DNA of 64,000 nucleotides from NCBI RefSeq assembly GCF_028532485.1, contig NZ_CP116942.1, forward strand, positions 2,852,001 through 2,916,000, read 5' to 3'. Shown piece by piece: positions 16,425 through 25,059 of the stretch; positions within the stretch are counted from its first letter, which is position 1; each line of letters starts with the position of its first letter. This DNA comes from Iamia majanohamensis. Its GTDB lineage: Bacteria; Actinomycetota; Acidimicrobiia; Acidimicrobiales; Iamiaceae. The notes below the pieces were generated by a model. It had not been told where the DNA came from. It was given only the letters and a program-made list of their open reading frames with translations, and ran no database searches. Position numbers and translations under genes: made by a program.

Positions 16425-17966
16425 TCAGGGACTGTAGGTCGCCCGGAGCTCGTGCTTCGGGATCTTGCCGCTGGCGTTGCGGGGCAGGGCGTCGACCACC
16501 TCGAGGCGCTCGGGCAGGGCCTGCATCCGGAGGCCCTTCTCCTTCAGGTGGGCCACCATCTCGTCGAAGGTGAGGGCCTCGCCCCCCTCGGGGCCGGCCA
16601 CCACGGCGCACACCATCTCGCCCCGCTCGGCGTCGGGCAGGCCGATCACGGCGACGTCGCTCACCTTGGCGTGCTCGTAGAGCAGGTTCTCGACCTCGGC
16701 CGCGGAGACGTTCTCGCCCTTGCGGATGATGACGTCCTTGACCCGACCGGTGATGCGGACGTAGCCGTGCTCGTCGATGACGCCGAGGTCGCCGGTGCGG
16801 AACCAGCCGTCGTCGAAGCCGGCGGCGTCGAGGGAGCCGTCGAGGTAGCCGCGCATCATCTGCGGGGCCTGGGCCTGGAGCTCGCCCTCCTCCCCCGCCC
16901 CGACCACCTCGCCGTCGAGGCTGACGGTGCGCAGGAGCACGCCCGGCATGGGGCGGCCCTCGGTGGTGGCCAGCTTGTCGTCGGGGTCGTGCACCGACCC
17001 CATGGTGAGGATCGGGGCCTCGGTGAGCCCCCAGCCCGAGACGATGCCCATGCCGCCCAGCTCGTCGGCGATCTCGGCGTGGAGGGCCGGCGGCTTGGGT
17101 GCCCCGCCCCCGGGGCAGAGCCGCAGGCTCGGGAAGAGCCTCTCCTCGCCGTGGGCCCGCTGGGCCGCCAGGTAGGCCATGTGGAAGAAGGTCGCCGACC
17201 CGGCCAGGGTGACGTCCTCCTTGGACGCCAGCGCCGGGGTGGCCTTGGGGTCGAAGCCCTCGGTGATCACGTTGGTGAGCCCGTACATGAGGCTCGACAT
17301 GAGCCAGATGGGCCCGGCGATGTGGGTGACCGGGAAGGCCATGAGGTTGCGGTCGCCCTCACGGCACTCCATGCGGTCGCACATGCCCCGGGCGGTGACG
17401 ATGAGGTCGCCGTCGGAGTGGCGGGCGCCCTTGGGGTCGGCAGTGGTGCCGGACGTGTAGAAGAGCCAGGTCACGGGCTCGTCGGCCCGGGCGGCAGGCG
17501 GCTCGGGTGCGGGGGGCAGCGACGCCGGGTCGCCCTCGGGCAGCGAGCGGGCGGCCACCAGGATGCGGGGCGGGTCCGGGTCCTCCGCGGCCAGCCGCTC
17601 GGCCATGGCGGTGAAGTCGAAGCCCCGCCACTCCCCCGGCACCACGAGCAGCGAGGTGCCCGCCTGGCGGGTGACGAAGCCGACCTCGCGGTCGCGGTAG
17701 ATGGGGATGATGGGGTTCTGCACGGCACCGAGGCGGGCCAGCGCGCCGGCGAGGACGAGCGAGCCGTGCCAGGTGGGCAGCACCCACGAGACCACGTCGC
17801 CGGCGCCCACCCCGTCGGCGTGGAGGCCGGCGGCCACTCGCTCGACGCTGGCCCGGTACTCGAGGAAGGTCGCGGTCTGACCCGTCTCGTCGACGGTCAT
17901 GACCGCGTTCGGCGTGGCCTCGGCCCGGGCCTCGACGAGCTCCCACAGGTTGCGTCCCTCGAGCAT
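16425..17966 (-). CDS. Acyl-CoA ligase (AMP-forming, FadD-like)
   Basis: 513 residues. Activates a carboxylic acid to its CoA thioester through an acyl-AMP. Motifs: P-loop-like FYTSGTTADPKGARHS, A5 block GWGLTEAP, A7 WFRTGDLG, A8 GRVKDVIIRKGENVSAAEVE, and the A10 lysine in PRNASGKIPKHEL. It resembles cyclohexanecarboxylate/medium-chain ligases. GGAGGATCC precedes the ATG. The palindromic operator at 18004-18020 is 38 bp upstream, shared with other catabolic genes. The substrate cannot be read from sequence. Confidence 0.87.
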   Translation of the reverse strand: MLEGRNLWELVEARAEATPNAVMTVDETGQTATFLEYRASVERVAAGLHADGVGAGDVVSWVLPTWHGSLVLAGALARLGAVQNPIIPIYRDREVGFVTRQAGTSLLVVPGEWRGFDFTAMAERLAAEDPDPPRILVAARSLPEGDPASLPPAPEPPAARADEPVTWLFYTSGTTADPKGARHSDGDLIVTARGMCDRMECREGDRNLMAFPVTHIAGPIWLMSSLMYGLTNVITEGFDPKATPALASKEDVTLAGSATFFHMAYLAAQRAHGEERLFPSLRLCPGGGAPKPPALHAEIADELGGMGIVSGWGLTEAPILTMGSVHDPDDKLATTEGRPMPGVLLRTVSLDGEVVGAGEEGELQAQAPQMMRGYLDGSLDAAGFDDGWFRTGDLGVIDEHGYVRITGRVKDVIIRKGENVSAAEVENLLYEHAKVSDVAVIGLPDAERGEMVCAVVAGPEGGEALTFDEMVAHLKEKGLRMQALPERLEVVDALPRNASGKIPKHELRATYSP

Positions 17967-18003
17967 GGATCCTCCGTGTGGCGGGTCCGGCGCGACGCCG
18001 GCT

Positions 18004-18020
18004 TCTGACGGGTCGTCAGG
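18004..18020 (-). promoter_or_regulatory. Palindromic operator, CTGACG family (site b)
   Basis: TCTGACGGGTCGTCAGG; 7-bp half-sites TCTGACG and CGTCAGG around a 3-bp centre, upstream of the acyl-CoA ligase. Confidence 0.75.
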
Positions 18021-18083
18021 TTAGGGGATGGCCGTGGACGGCGTGCCGGGACCGGCGGGCGCCGGTCGGCGTACGGTGCGCAG

Positions 18084-18347
18084 GTGGCCCCCGCCCCCGT
18101 CCTCTACCTCGCCTACGAGGCCACCGGCGAGGTCGCCGAGGGCGCCCCGGGCCCCTGGGACGACCTGGTGGTGCTGCGCCCGGGGCTGCTCCTCGTCGAC
18201 AGCGACGCCGGGCGCTCCCGCGTCTACCACGCCCTCAAGCGCCTCCTGCCGGCGGACACCCCGCTGCTCGTGGCGCCCCTGGCCGACGCCCCCAAGATGG
18301 CCCACATGGCCCCCGGCACCACCGCCTGGCTCCGGGCCCGCGCCTGA
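18084..18347 (+). CDS. Small conserved-looking hypothetical protein
   Basis: 87 residues, GTG at 18084, with TACGGT exactly 6 nt upstream, an ideal leaderless start. Composition is that of a small alpha/beta fold (VLYLAYEATGEV, DDLVVLRPGLLLVDSD, SRVYHALKRLLP, TPLLVAPL). No family recognised. It lies between the ligase operator and the convergent transsulfuration genes. Confidence 0.6.
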   Translation: MAPAPVLYLAYEATGEVAEGAPGPWDDLVVLRPGLLLVDSDAGRSRVYHALKRLLPADTPLLVAPLADAPKMAHMAPGTTAWLRARA

Positions 18348-18359
18348 CCCGTCCGGGCC

Positions 18360-19562
18360 TCAGGTGAGGGCCCGGTCGAGGTCGACGAGGAGGTCCTCGA
18401 CGGCCTCGATGCCCACCGACAGGCGGACCAGGTCCGAGGGCACCTCCAGGGCCGAGCCGGCGGCGGAGGCGTGGGTCATGCGGGCCGGGTGCTCGATGAG
18501 GCTCTCGACCCCGCCCAGGGACTCGGCCAGGGTGAACAGGCGGGTGCGCTCGCACAGCCGCAGGGCTGCCTCCTCGCCGCCCCGGAGGCGGACGCTCACC
18601 ATCCCCCCGGGGCGCCGCATCTGCCGGCGGGCCAGGTCGAAGCCGGGGTGGTCGGCGCGCCCGGGGTGGAGGACCTGGGCCACGGCCGGGTGCTCGGCCA
18701 GGGTGTCAGCCACCACCTGGGCGTTGTCGCAGTGGCGGTCCATCCGCACGTCGAGGGTCTTGGCCCCCCGCAGCACGAGCCAGCAGTCGAACGGGCCGGG
18801 GATGGCCCCCATGGCGTTCTGGTGGTACCGGAGCCGCTCCACCACCTCCGGGTCGCGGGCGACGACGGCCCCGCCGACCACGTCGGAGTGCCCGCCCAGG
18901 TACTTGGTCGTCGAGTGGACCACGACGTCGGCGCCGAGCGAGAGCGGCTGCTGGAGCGAGGGGGAGGCGAAGGTGTTGTCGACGACCAGCAGCGCGCCGG
19001 AGGCGTGGGCCAGCTCGGCCAGCCCGGCGATGTCGGCCACGCCCAGCAGCGGGTTGGTGGGCGTCTCGCACCAGACCAGGCGGGTCCGGTCGGTGACGGC
19101 CGCGGCCACTGCGTCGAGGTCGCCGAGCAGGGCCGTGCCGTGATCCAGGCCCCAGCGCTGGGCCACGCCGGAGAGCAGCCGGTAGGTGCCGCCGTAGGCG
19201 TCGTCGGCCAGCACCACGTGGTCGCCCGGTGCGCACAGCGCCCGCAGCACGGTGTCCTCGGCGGCGAGGCCCGAGGCGAAGGCCAGGCCCGTGCCCGGGG
19301 CCCCGCCCTCGAGGGAGGCCAGGCAGGTCTCCAGGGCGGTGCGGGTCGGGTTGGCGGATCGGGAGTACTCGTAGCCCTGGCGGAGCCCACCCACCCCGTC
19401 CTGGGCGTAGGTGGAGGTCTGGTGGATCGGCACCACGACGTCGCCGGTGGTGGCCAGCGGGTCCTGGCCGGCGTGGATGGCCCGGGTGGCGAACGCCCAC
19501 GCACGGGGGTCGGCCGGGCCGTCGGGGTCGGTGCGGTCGTCGGTGGGGTCGTCGGGCGTCAT
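18360..19562 (-). CDS. metB: Cystathionine gamma-synthase/gamma-lyase (PLP, Cys/Met metabolism)
   Basis: 400 residues, ATG at 19562. Fold-type I PLP enzyme: YSRSANPTR phosphate/PLP-contact segment, SGLAA, VWCETPTNPLL and the Schiff-base lysine K220 in STTKYLGGHSDV. It interconverts O-acyl-homoserine plus cysteine and cystathionine, or cleaves cystathionine. The paralogue subtype cannot be fixed by eye. It follows the cystathionine beta-synthase gene after 46 bp, so the pair probably performs reverse transsulfuration (homocysteine to cysteine). Confidence 0.88.
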   Translation of the reverse strand: MTPDDPTDDRTDPDGPADPRAWAFATRAIHAGQDPLATTGDVVVPIHQTSTYAQDGVGGLRQGYEYSRSANPTRTALETCLASLEGGAPGTGLAFASGLAAEDTVLRALCAPGDHVVLADDAYGGTYRLLSGVAQRWGLDHGTALLGDLDAVAAAVTDRTRLVWCETPTNPLLGVADIAGLAELAHASGALLVVDNTFASPSLQQPLSLGADVVVHSTTKYLGGHSDVVGGAVVARDPEVVERLRYHQNAMGAIPGPFDCWLVLRGAKTLDVRMDRHCDNAQVVADTLAEHPAVAQVLHPGRADHPGFDLARRQMRRPGGMVSVRLRGGEEAALRLCERTRLFTLAESLGGVESLIEHPARMTHASAAGSALEVPSDLVRLSVGIEAVEDLLVDLDRALT

Positions 19563-19608
19563 GGCCTGGGGGCCTCCTCGTCGGCGGGGTGCCCCGGTCG
19601 GGGGCGGG

Positions 19609-20979
19609 TCACTGCTGGGCCAGGTGGCCGAGGACGTCCTGGCGGGTGAGGACGCCCCGGGGGGTGCCGTCGACCACGACCAGCACGGCGTCGGCACCCT
19701 CGAGCGCGGCCAGCAGCTCGGGGAGCGACTCGCCGCCGCCGATCAGCGGCAGCGGCGGGGACATGTGCGGCTCGATGGCGTCGTCCAGGGTGGCCGCGCC
19801 GGTGACCAGGCGGTCGAGCAGGTCGCGCTCGGAGATCGTGCCCGCCACCTCGGCCGCCCGCACCGGGGGCTCGGCGGTGAGGACCGGCATCTGCGACACG
19901 CCGTACTCCCGCAGGATGGCCACCGCCGAGCCCACCGTCTCGTCGGGGTGGACGTGGACGAGGCTGGGCCGCTCGCCGGAGCGCTGGTGGAACACCTCGG
20001 CCACCGTCGGGCCCCCGGCGCTGGTGTCGAGGAACCCGTAGTCGGCCATCCAGCCGTCGTCGAAGATCTTCGACAGGTAGCCCCGGCCGCCGTCGGGCAG
20101 CAGCACCACGACCACGTCGTCGGGCCCGGCCCCGGCCGCGACCTCCAGGGCCGCCACCACCGCCATGCCGCACGAGCCGCCCACCAGGAGGCCCTCCTCC
20201 CGGGCCAGGCGGCGGGTCATGAGGAAGCTGTCCCGGTCGGCCACGGCGATGACCCGGTCGGGCACCGAGGGGTCGTAGGTGGCGGGCCAGAAGTCCTCGC
20301 CCACCCCCTCGACGAGGTAGGGCCGGCCGTCGCCCCCGGAGTAGACCGAGCCCACCGGGTCGGCGCCGACGACCTGCACCCGCCCGTCGCTGACCTCCTT
20401 CAGGTAGCGACCGGTGCCGGTGATGGTGCCGCCGGTGCCGACACCGGCGACGAAGTGGGTGATGCGCCCGTCGGTCTGCTCCCAGAGCTCGGGGCCGGTG
20501 CTGGCGTGGTGCGAGGCGGGGTTGGCCGGGTTGGAGTACTGGTCGGGCTTCCAGGCACCCGGGATCTCCCGGGTGAGGCGGTCCGACACCGAGTAGTACG
20601 AGTCGGGGTGGGACGGGTCGACCGCGGTCGGGCACACCACCACCTCGGCGCCGTAGGCCCGCAGCACGTCGACCTTGTCGCGCGAGACCTTGTCGGGGCA
20701 GACGAAGGTGCAGCGGTAGCCCCGCTGTTGGGCGACGATGGCCAGGCCGATCCCGGTGTTGCCGCTGGTGGGCTCGACGATGGTGCCGCCCGGGGCCAGC
20801 GACCCGTCAGCCTCGGCCGCGTCGACCATCCGCACCGCGATGCGGTCCTTCACCGACGCCCCCGGGTTGAGGTACTCGACCTTGGCCAGCACCAGGGGCG
20901 CCACGTCGCCGGCCACCCGGCCCAGGCGCACCAGCGGGGTGTCGCCGATGAGGTCGATCACGGACTCGGCGTACTGCAT
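19609..20979 (-). CDS. cbs: Cystathionine beta-synthase
   Basis: 456 residues. Condenses serine and homocysteine. PLP lysine K44 in NPGASVKDR, TSGNTG (71-76) and the GTGGTITG phosphate cup define the catalytic core (1 to about 310). Residues about 325-456 hold two CBS repeats, a regulatory Bateman module. The ATG at 20979 has GAGAGG 8 nt upstream, and TAGGGT is a candidate -10 further up. A housekeeping gene unrelated to the flanking catabolic genes. Confidence 0.93.
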   Translation of the reverse strand: MQYAESVIDLIGDTPLVRLGRVAGDVAPLVLAKVEYLNPGASVKDRIAVRMVDAAEADGSLAPGGTIVEPTSGNTGIGLAIVAQQRGYRCTFVCPDKVSRDKVDVLRAYGAEVVVCPTAVDPSHPDSYYSVSDRLTREIPGAWKPDQYSNPANPASHHASTGPELWEQTDGRITHFVAGVGTGGTITGTGRYLKEVSDGRVQVVGADPVGSVYSGGDGRPYLVEGVGEDFWPATYDPSVPDRVIAVADRDSFLMTRRLAREEGLLVGGSCGMAVVAALEVAAGAGPDDVVVVLLPDGGRGYLSKIFDDGWMADYGFLDTSAGGPTVAEVFHQRSGERPSLVHVHPDETVGSAVAILREYGVSQMPVLTAEPPVRAAEVAGTISERDLLDRLVTGAATLDDAIEPHMSPPLPLIGGGESLPELLAALEGADAVLVVVDGTPRGVLTRQDVLGHLAQQ

Positions 20980-21095
20980 CGCCAGCCTCTCGGAGCGGGG
21001 ACGGTCCCCCGGGGGCGACCCTATCGGCGGGTGCCGCCCTCCGGCCGGGTGGCCAGGGCGGGCCTGATCAGGGTGTGCCGGGCACGTTCTGATCG

Positions 21096-22073
21096 CTACA
21101 GGACGGCGACGGGGGCGACGGGGGCGCTGGTGGCGCCGACGATGGGCTCGGGGGCGGCCACCAGCAGCACGTCCGCCCGCCGCTCGGCCGCGCACTGCGC
21201 GGCCAGCGCCTCCAGGTCCCAGTTCTGGCCCTGGAGCATCCCCATGTCGCGGAGCTGGAGCATGTGCACGCACAGCGTGTCGCTCCAGTCGGGCGACGGG
21301 GGCGGGAAGGACTCCCCGGCGTAGGTGTCGGTGAAGGCCCCGGCGACGTCGTGGTCGTGCATCCACTCGACCGAGTGCAGCGAGGGCCCCGGGAAGCGGT
21401 ACTGGTCGCCCATGGCGTAGCGCTCGCGCCGCCCCGCCTTCAGGTGGCGCACCTCGCCGGTGCGCACCAGGAGGACGTCGCCCCGCTCGGGCTCCAGGCC
21501 GGCGGACGCGTAGGCCTCGTCCAGGTCGGCGCCGGTGAGGGCGTAGCCGGGGTCGATCTCGTCGAGGGCCTCGGCCCCCCGCAGACGGGCCACGTCGACG
21601 AGGACGCCCCGGGTGACCATCGGCGAGAGGGTCTCGGCCCCGCACACCGTCGCCCCCACCTCCGGGCTGATCGTCGAGACCGGGAAGCCGTTCCAGAGCA
21701 ACCCGTCGTAGGACACGTGGGCGAGCGTGTCGACGTGGGTGCCGGCGCAGGTGAGCATGGTGACCTCGTCGTCGCACGAGGCCCACACCCCCGGGGCGTG
21801 GGGGTCGCGCTCGTTGACGATCAGCATCTCCAGCCGCGGGTTCGTGCGGTGGGCGGGCTGGCCGACCTGGGGCGAGTCGGGGCCCAGGTCGAGGGCGAGG
21901 GAGATCCGCTCGCCGGTCCGGACCGACGCGGCACCCCGGCGGGCCGCGGCCTCGTCGAGGAGGTTGGCCGTGCCCCGCTGGTCGTCGTCGCCCCAGCGCC
22001 CCCAGTTCGTCACCCGCGCCCGCACCTCCTCGACGTGAGCAGGGAGGGTCGGCGACGGCACCGGCGCGCTCAT
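21096..22073 (-). CDS. Cyclase/kynurenine-formamidase-family metal hydrolase
   Basis: 325 residues. The family metal-binding motif appears as CAGTHVDTLAHV (about residues 111-122), with further family blocks MVTRGVLVDVARLRG and VRTGE, and an AHRTNPRLEML segment upstream. Members hydrolyse cyclic imides, formylkynurenine or similar amides. With the aldehyde and alcohol dehydrogenases upstream it may be part of a ring-cleavage route. A 48-bp copy of its 5' end lies upstream (22134-22181). Confidence 0.8.
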   Translation of the reverse strand: MSAPVPSPTLPAHVEEVRARVTNWGRWGDDDQRGTANLLDEAAARRGAASVRTGERISLALDLGPDSPQVGQPAHRTNPRLEMLIVNERDPHAPGVWASCDDEVTMLTCAGTHVDTLAHVSYDGLLWNGFPVSTISPEVGATVCGAETLSPMVTRGVLVDVARLRGAEALDEIDPGYALTGADLDEAYASAGLEPERGDVLLVRTGEVRHLKAGRRERYAMGDQYRFPGPSLHSVEWMHDHDVAGAFTDTYAGESFPPPSPDWSDTLCVHMLQLRDMGMLQGQNWDLEALAAQCAAERRADVLLVAAPEPIVGATSAPVAPVAVL

Positions 22074-22181
22074 GGGCCCCTCGTGCCGGCGCCGGCCGCC
22101 AGGGCGGCGGGCGGGGTCGGAGGACGTGGGAGCGTCGGCGACGGCACCGGCGCGCTCACGGCTCCCCCGTGCCGGCGCCGG
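22048..22181. repeat. Direct duplication of a 48-bp segment spanning a start codon
   Basis: 22048-22095 (with the cyclase ATG) and 22134-22181 match at 44 of 48 positions, offset 86. In the upstream copy the start codon position reads GTG. The offset is not a multiple of three, so this is not an in-frame extension. Confidence 0.8.
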
Positions 22182-22197
22182 AGGTGGCGACGCAGCG

Positions 22198-22229
22198 ACC
22201 AGACGCGTGGTCCGGGCGACGCGTCTGGT
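22198..22229 (-). terminator. Hairpin after the alcohol dehydrogenase gene
   Basis: ACCAGACGCGT and ACGCGTCTGGT form a perfect 11-bp stem with a 10-base loop, about 50 bases past the dehydrogenase stop. Confidence 0.6.
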
Positions 22230-22280
22230 GGCTGGTTCGCGGGGCGGGGTGGCGCACGGCGGTGCGGAGGGTCCGGTGGG

Positions 22281-23348
22281 CTAGGCCAGGTCGAGCACGG
22301 CGCGGTTCACGGTGCCGTCGTGCATGGCCTGGAGGGCGTCCTGCACGCCGTCGAGCGGGTAGGTGGCCGACACCAGCTCGTCGAGGAGGAGGCGGCCGCT
22401 CTTGTAGAGGTCGACGTAGAGGGGGATGTCGTGGTGCGGGCGGGTGGTCCCGTAGCGGCAGCCCATGATCGACTTGTCGTTGTAGAGGTCCTGGACCACG
22501 AACGACGCCTCGGTGCCCAGCTTGGGCACGCCCAGCAGGATGCACTGACCGCCCCAGTCGAGGGTGTCGATGGCGGTGCGGATGAGGGCGGGGTGGCCCA
22601 CGCACTCGAAGGCGTGGTCGACCCCGTTGCCGACGACGTCCTTGATCGCGGCGACGGTGTCGACGTCGGGCCCGGCCGCGATGAAGTGGGTGGCGCCGAA
22701 CTGGCGGGCGGCCTGCTCCTTGGCCGGGTTGGCGTCGACGGCGATGATCGGCCCGGCGTCGGAGAGCCGCAGGCCCTGGAGCACGTTGAGCCCGATGCCG
22801 CCCACGCCGATGACCACGGCGGACTCGCCGTGGGTCACCTTGGCCCGGTTGAGCACCGCCCCGGTGCCGGTGACCACCGCGCAGCCGATCAGGCAGGCGG
22901 CCGACAGGGGCACCTCGGGGTCGATGGCGACGGCCTGGTTCTCCTTGACCACCGTGGTCTGGGCGAACACGCCGGCGTTGGCGAACTGGAAGGCCTTGTC
23001 GCCGCCGACGGTGAACGGGGCCCGCAGCTTCCCGTAGCCGGAGCGGCAGTGCGACGGCAGGCCTCGGGCGCAGGCCGAGCAGTGGCCGCAGAAGCCCATG
23101 GTGGTGAGCACGACGTGGTCGCCCTCGGAAACGGTGGTGACGGCGTCGCCCACGGCCTCGACCACCCCGGCGCCCTCGTGGCCGAGCACGACCGGTGTGG
23201 GGAACGGGATGGTGCCGTTGACCACGGAGACGTCGCTGTGGCACAGCCCCGCGTTCTGCACGCGCACCCGCACCTCGTCAGCCCGCACGTCCCGCACCTC
23301 GACGTCATCCCTGACCTCGAGCTCCCCGGTCCAGACGATGCCTCTCAT
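22281..23348 (-). CDS. Zinc-dependent alcohol dehydrogenase (MDR superfamily)
   Basis: 355 residues. Catalytic zinc ligands C36 (GLCHSD) and H57-E58 (GHE); structural zinc ligands C87, C90, C93 and C101. NAD-binding motif GVGGIGLNVLQG (about 190-201) with acidic D in IIAVDANP, so NAD-preferring. Belongs to the class III/benzyl-alcohol-type group. Follows the aldehyde dehydrogenase by 210 bp on the same strand; together they would take an alcohol to an acid. GAGGATGG is a plausible Shine-Dalgarno sequence. Confidence 0.9.
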   Translation of the reverse strand: MRGIVWTGELEVRDDVEVRDVRADEVRVRVQNAGLCHSDVSVVNGTIPFPTPVVLGHEGAGVVEAVGDAVTTVSEGDHVVLTTMGFCGHCSACARGLPSHCRSGYGKLRAPFTVGGDKAFQFANAGVFAQTTVVKENQAVAIDPEVPLSAACLIGCAVVTGTGAVLNRAKVTHGESAVVIGVGGIGLNVLQGLRLSDAGPIIAVDANPAKEQAARQFGATHFIAAGPDVDTVAAIKDVVGNGVDHAFECVGHPALIRTAIDTLDWGGQCILLGVPKLGTEASFVVQDLYNDKSIMGCRYGTTRPHHDIPLYVDLYKSGRLLLDELVSATYPLDGVQDALQAMHDGTVNRAVLDLA

Positions 23349-23430
23349 GGTGTGACCATCCTCAGTTGCTTGCGATCAGGAGACGTGACCCCCGCGACCA
23401 GGTCCGGCCCGGCGCAGCCGCTGGGGGGCG

Positions 23431-23515
23431 CGGGGGGTCTCCCCCCGCAGAGGCAGGTGGCTGCGAGGGACGAGCCGCCACCTGCCGGGTGCCCTTCGGC
23501 GCGGCCGCAGGCCGC
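23431..23515 (-). terminator. Cluster of hairpins between ALDH and ADH genes
   Basis: Three stems follow one another: CGGGGGG-TCT-CCCCCCG (23431-23447), GGCAGGTGGC with GCCACCTGCC around a 15-base loop (23452-23486), and GCGGCC-GCA-GGCCGC (23501-23515). They fill most of the 210-bp gap after the aldehyde dehydrogenase stop and probably separate its transcription from the alcohol dehydrogenase. Confidence 0.6.
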
Positions 23516-23558
23516 ACGACCAGCTCGTAGGAAAGGAGCGAGCGCAGCGAGCGAGTGA

Positions 23559-25016
23559 CTACGACCACACGATGCTCTGCATCTCGGAGTAGGCGTGGAG
23601 GCCCCACTGCCCACCGTCGCGGCCGACGCCGGAGTACTTGAACCCGCCGAAGGCGGCCTCGTGGTTGCGCTGGAGGGTGTTGATGCCGACGTTGCCGCTC
23701 TCCAGCTGCTCGGCCACGGCCATGGCCCGGCCGGCGTCGCCGGAGAAGACGTAGGAGTAGAGGCCGTAGGGGCTGTCGTTGGAGAGGGCGACGGCCTCGT
23801 CGGCCTCGTCGAAGGGCATGGCCACGATGACGGGCCCGAAGATCTCCTCGCGGGCGGCGCGCATGTCGTTGGTGGCGTCGGCCAGGAGGGTGGGGGCGAC
23901 GTAGAAGCCGGTGTCGAGGTCGGGTCGCTCGCCGCCGGCCACGGCGGTGGCGCCCTCCCCCACGGCCGAGGTCACGTAGCCCTCCACCCGCTCGCGGTGG
24001 GCGTCGGTGATGACGGGGCCGAGGACGGTGTCGCGCTCCAGGGGGTCGCCCACCTTGAGGTGGCCGGCCATCCCCGTCAGCTTGGAGACGACCTCGTCGT
24101 AGAGCCCTCGCTGGACCATGAGGCGGGTGGGCGAGGTGCAGATCTGGCCGGAGTGGAAGGTCCAGGTGCTCGACACGTTGGAGAGCACCGTCTTCACGTC
24201 GGCGTCGTCGAAGACGATGGCGGCGCCCTTGCCGCCCAGCTCGAGCAGCAGGCGCTTCATCTGGGCCCCGGCCACCTCGGCGATGCGGCAGCCCACCGCG
24301 GTGGAGCCGGTGAAGGAGATCATGTCGACGTCGGGGGAGGTGGTGATGGCCTCGGCCGCCTCGACGGTGTCGGCCACGACGAGGTTGACCACCCCGGGAG
24401 GGAACCCGGCCTCCTCGAAGGCCTCGCACAGGACCACCGTCCCCAGCGGGTCCTGCACCGGGGGCTTGACCACCACGGTGTTGCCCATGGCCAGGGCGGG
24501 GGCGATCTTGCCGGCCATGTTGGTGATGGGGAAGTTGTAGGCGGCCAGGCAGGCGACGACGCCGACCGGGGCGCGGTGCTCGACGGCGCCGACGATCCCG
24601 CCGGGGGCCAGAGCGGTGGCGGGCATGACCGCGGGCGGCAGGGCGACGTGCACGTCGGTCGGCTGCGCGTAGTAGCGGAACCGGGCCGCGGCCTGGGGCA
24701 CCTGCATGCTCTTGGCCACCCGCATGGTGGCGCCGGTCTCGGCCTGGGTGAGGGAGACGAGGTCGTCGGAGCGAGCGTCGATGGCGTCGGCCACCCGGGC
24801 GAGGAGGGCGCAGCGCTCGGCCATGGGGGTGGCGGCCCACGCCTTCTGGGCGGCCCGGGCCGCGGCGCAGGCGTCGGCGGCCTGCTCGGCGCTGGCGTTG
24901 GGCGCCACCCCGACCACCTGCTCGGTGGCCGGGTTGACGACGTCGTAGCCGCCGGCCGCAGGGGTCCACTCGCCCCCGATGAGCAGCCGGTAGTCGTGGT
25001 CCGCAGCGATCGTCAC
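23559..25016 (-). CDS. NAD(P)-dependent aldehyde dehydrogenase
   Basis: 485 residues, GTG start at 25016. ALDH superfamily core: N161 in AYNFPITN, FTGSTAVG cofactor loop (235-242), general base E259 in LLELGGKGA, nucleophile C293 in SGQICTSP, and the C-terminal EEIFGPV. Oxidises an aldehyde to the acid. TACAGT lies 8 nt before the GTG (leaderless layout) and overlaps a near-perfect KstR-type palindrome (25027-25040), pointing to repressor control. Confidence 0.92.
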   Translation of the reverse strand: MTIAADHDYRLLIGGEWTPAAGGYDVVNPATEQVVGVAPNASAEQAADACAAARAAQKAWAATPMAERCALLARVADAIDARSDDLVSLTQAETGATMRVAKSMQVPQAAARFRYYAQPTDVHVALPPAVMPATALAPGGIVGAVEHRAPVGVVACLAAYNFPITNMAGKIAPALAMGNTVVVKPPVQDPLGTVVLCEAFEEAGFPPGVVNLVVADTVEAAEAITTSPDVDMISFTGSTAVGCRIAEVAGAQMKRLLLELGGKGAAIVFDDADVKTVLSNVSSTWTFHSGQICTSPTRLMVQRGLYDEVVSKLTGMAGHLKVGDPLERDTVLGPVITDAHRERVEGYVTSAVGEGATAVAGGERPDLDTGFYVAPTLLADATNDMRAAREEIFGPVIVAMPFDEADEAVALSNDSPYGLYSYVFSGDAGRAMAVAEQLESGNVGINTLQRNHEAAFGGFKYSGVGRDGGQWGLHAYSEMQSIVWS

Positions 25017-25024
25017 GGCGTCGG

Positions 25025-25040
25025 ACTGTAACGCGTTCTC
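25025..25040 (-). promoter_or_regulatory. KstR-like operator overlapping the ALDH -10 element
   Basis: TGTAACGCGTTCTC (25027-25040) matches TNNAACNNGTTNNA at all but the last base. The minus-strand -10 TACAGT (25030-25025) overlaps it. Known for KstR: this 14-bp motif marks cholesterol-catabolism genes in mycobacteria. Inference: a KstR-like protein may bind here. Confidence 0.5.
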
Positions 25041-25059
25041 GTTTTTCGGGCCGCCGCCC

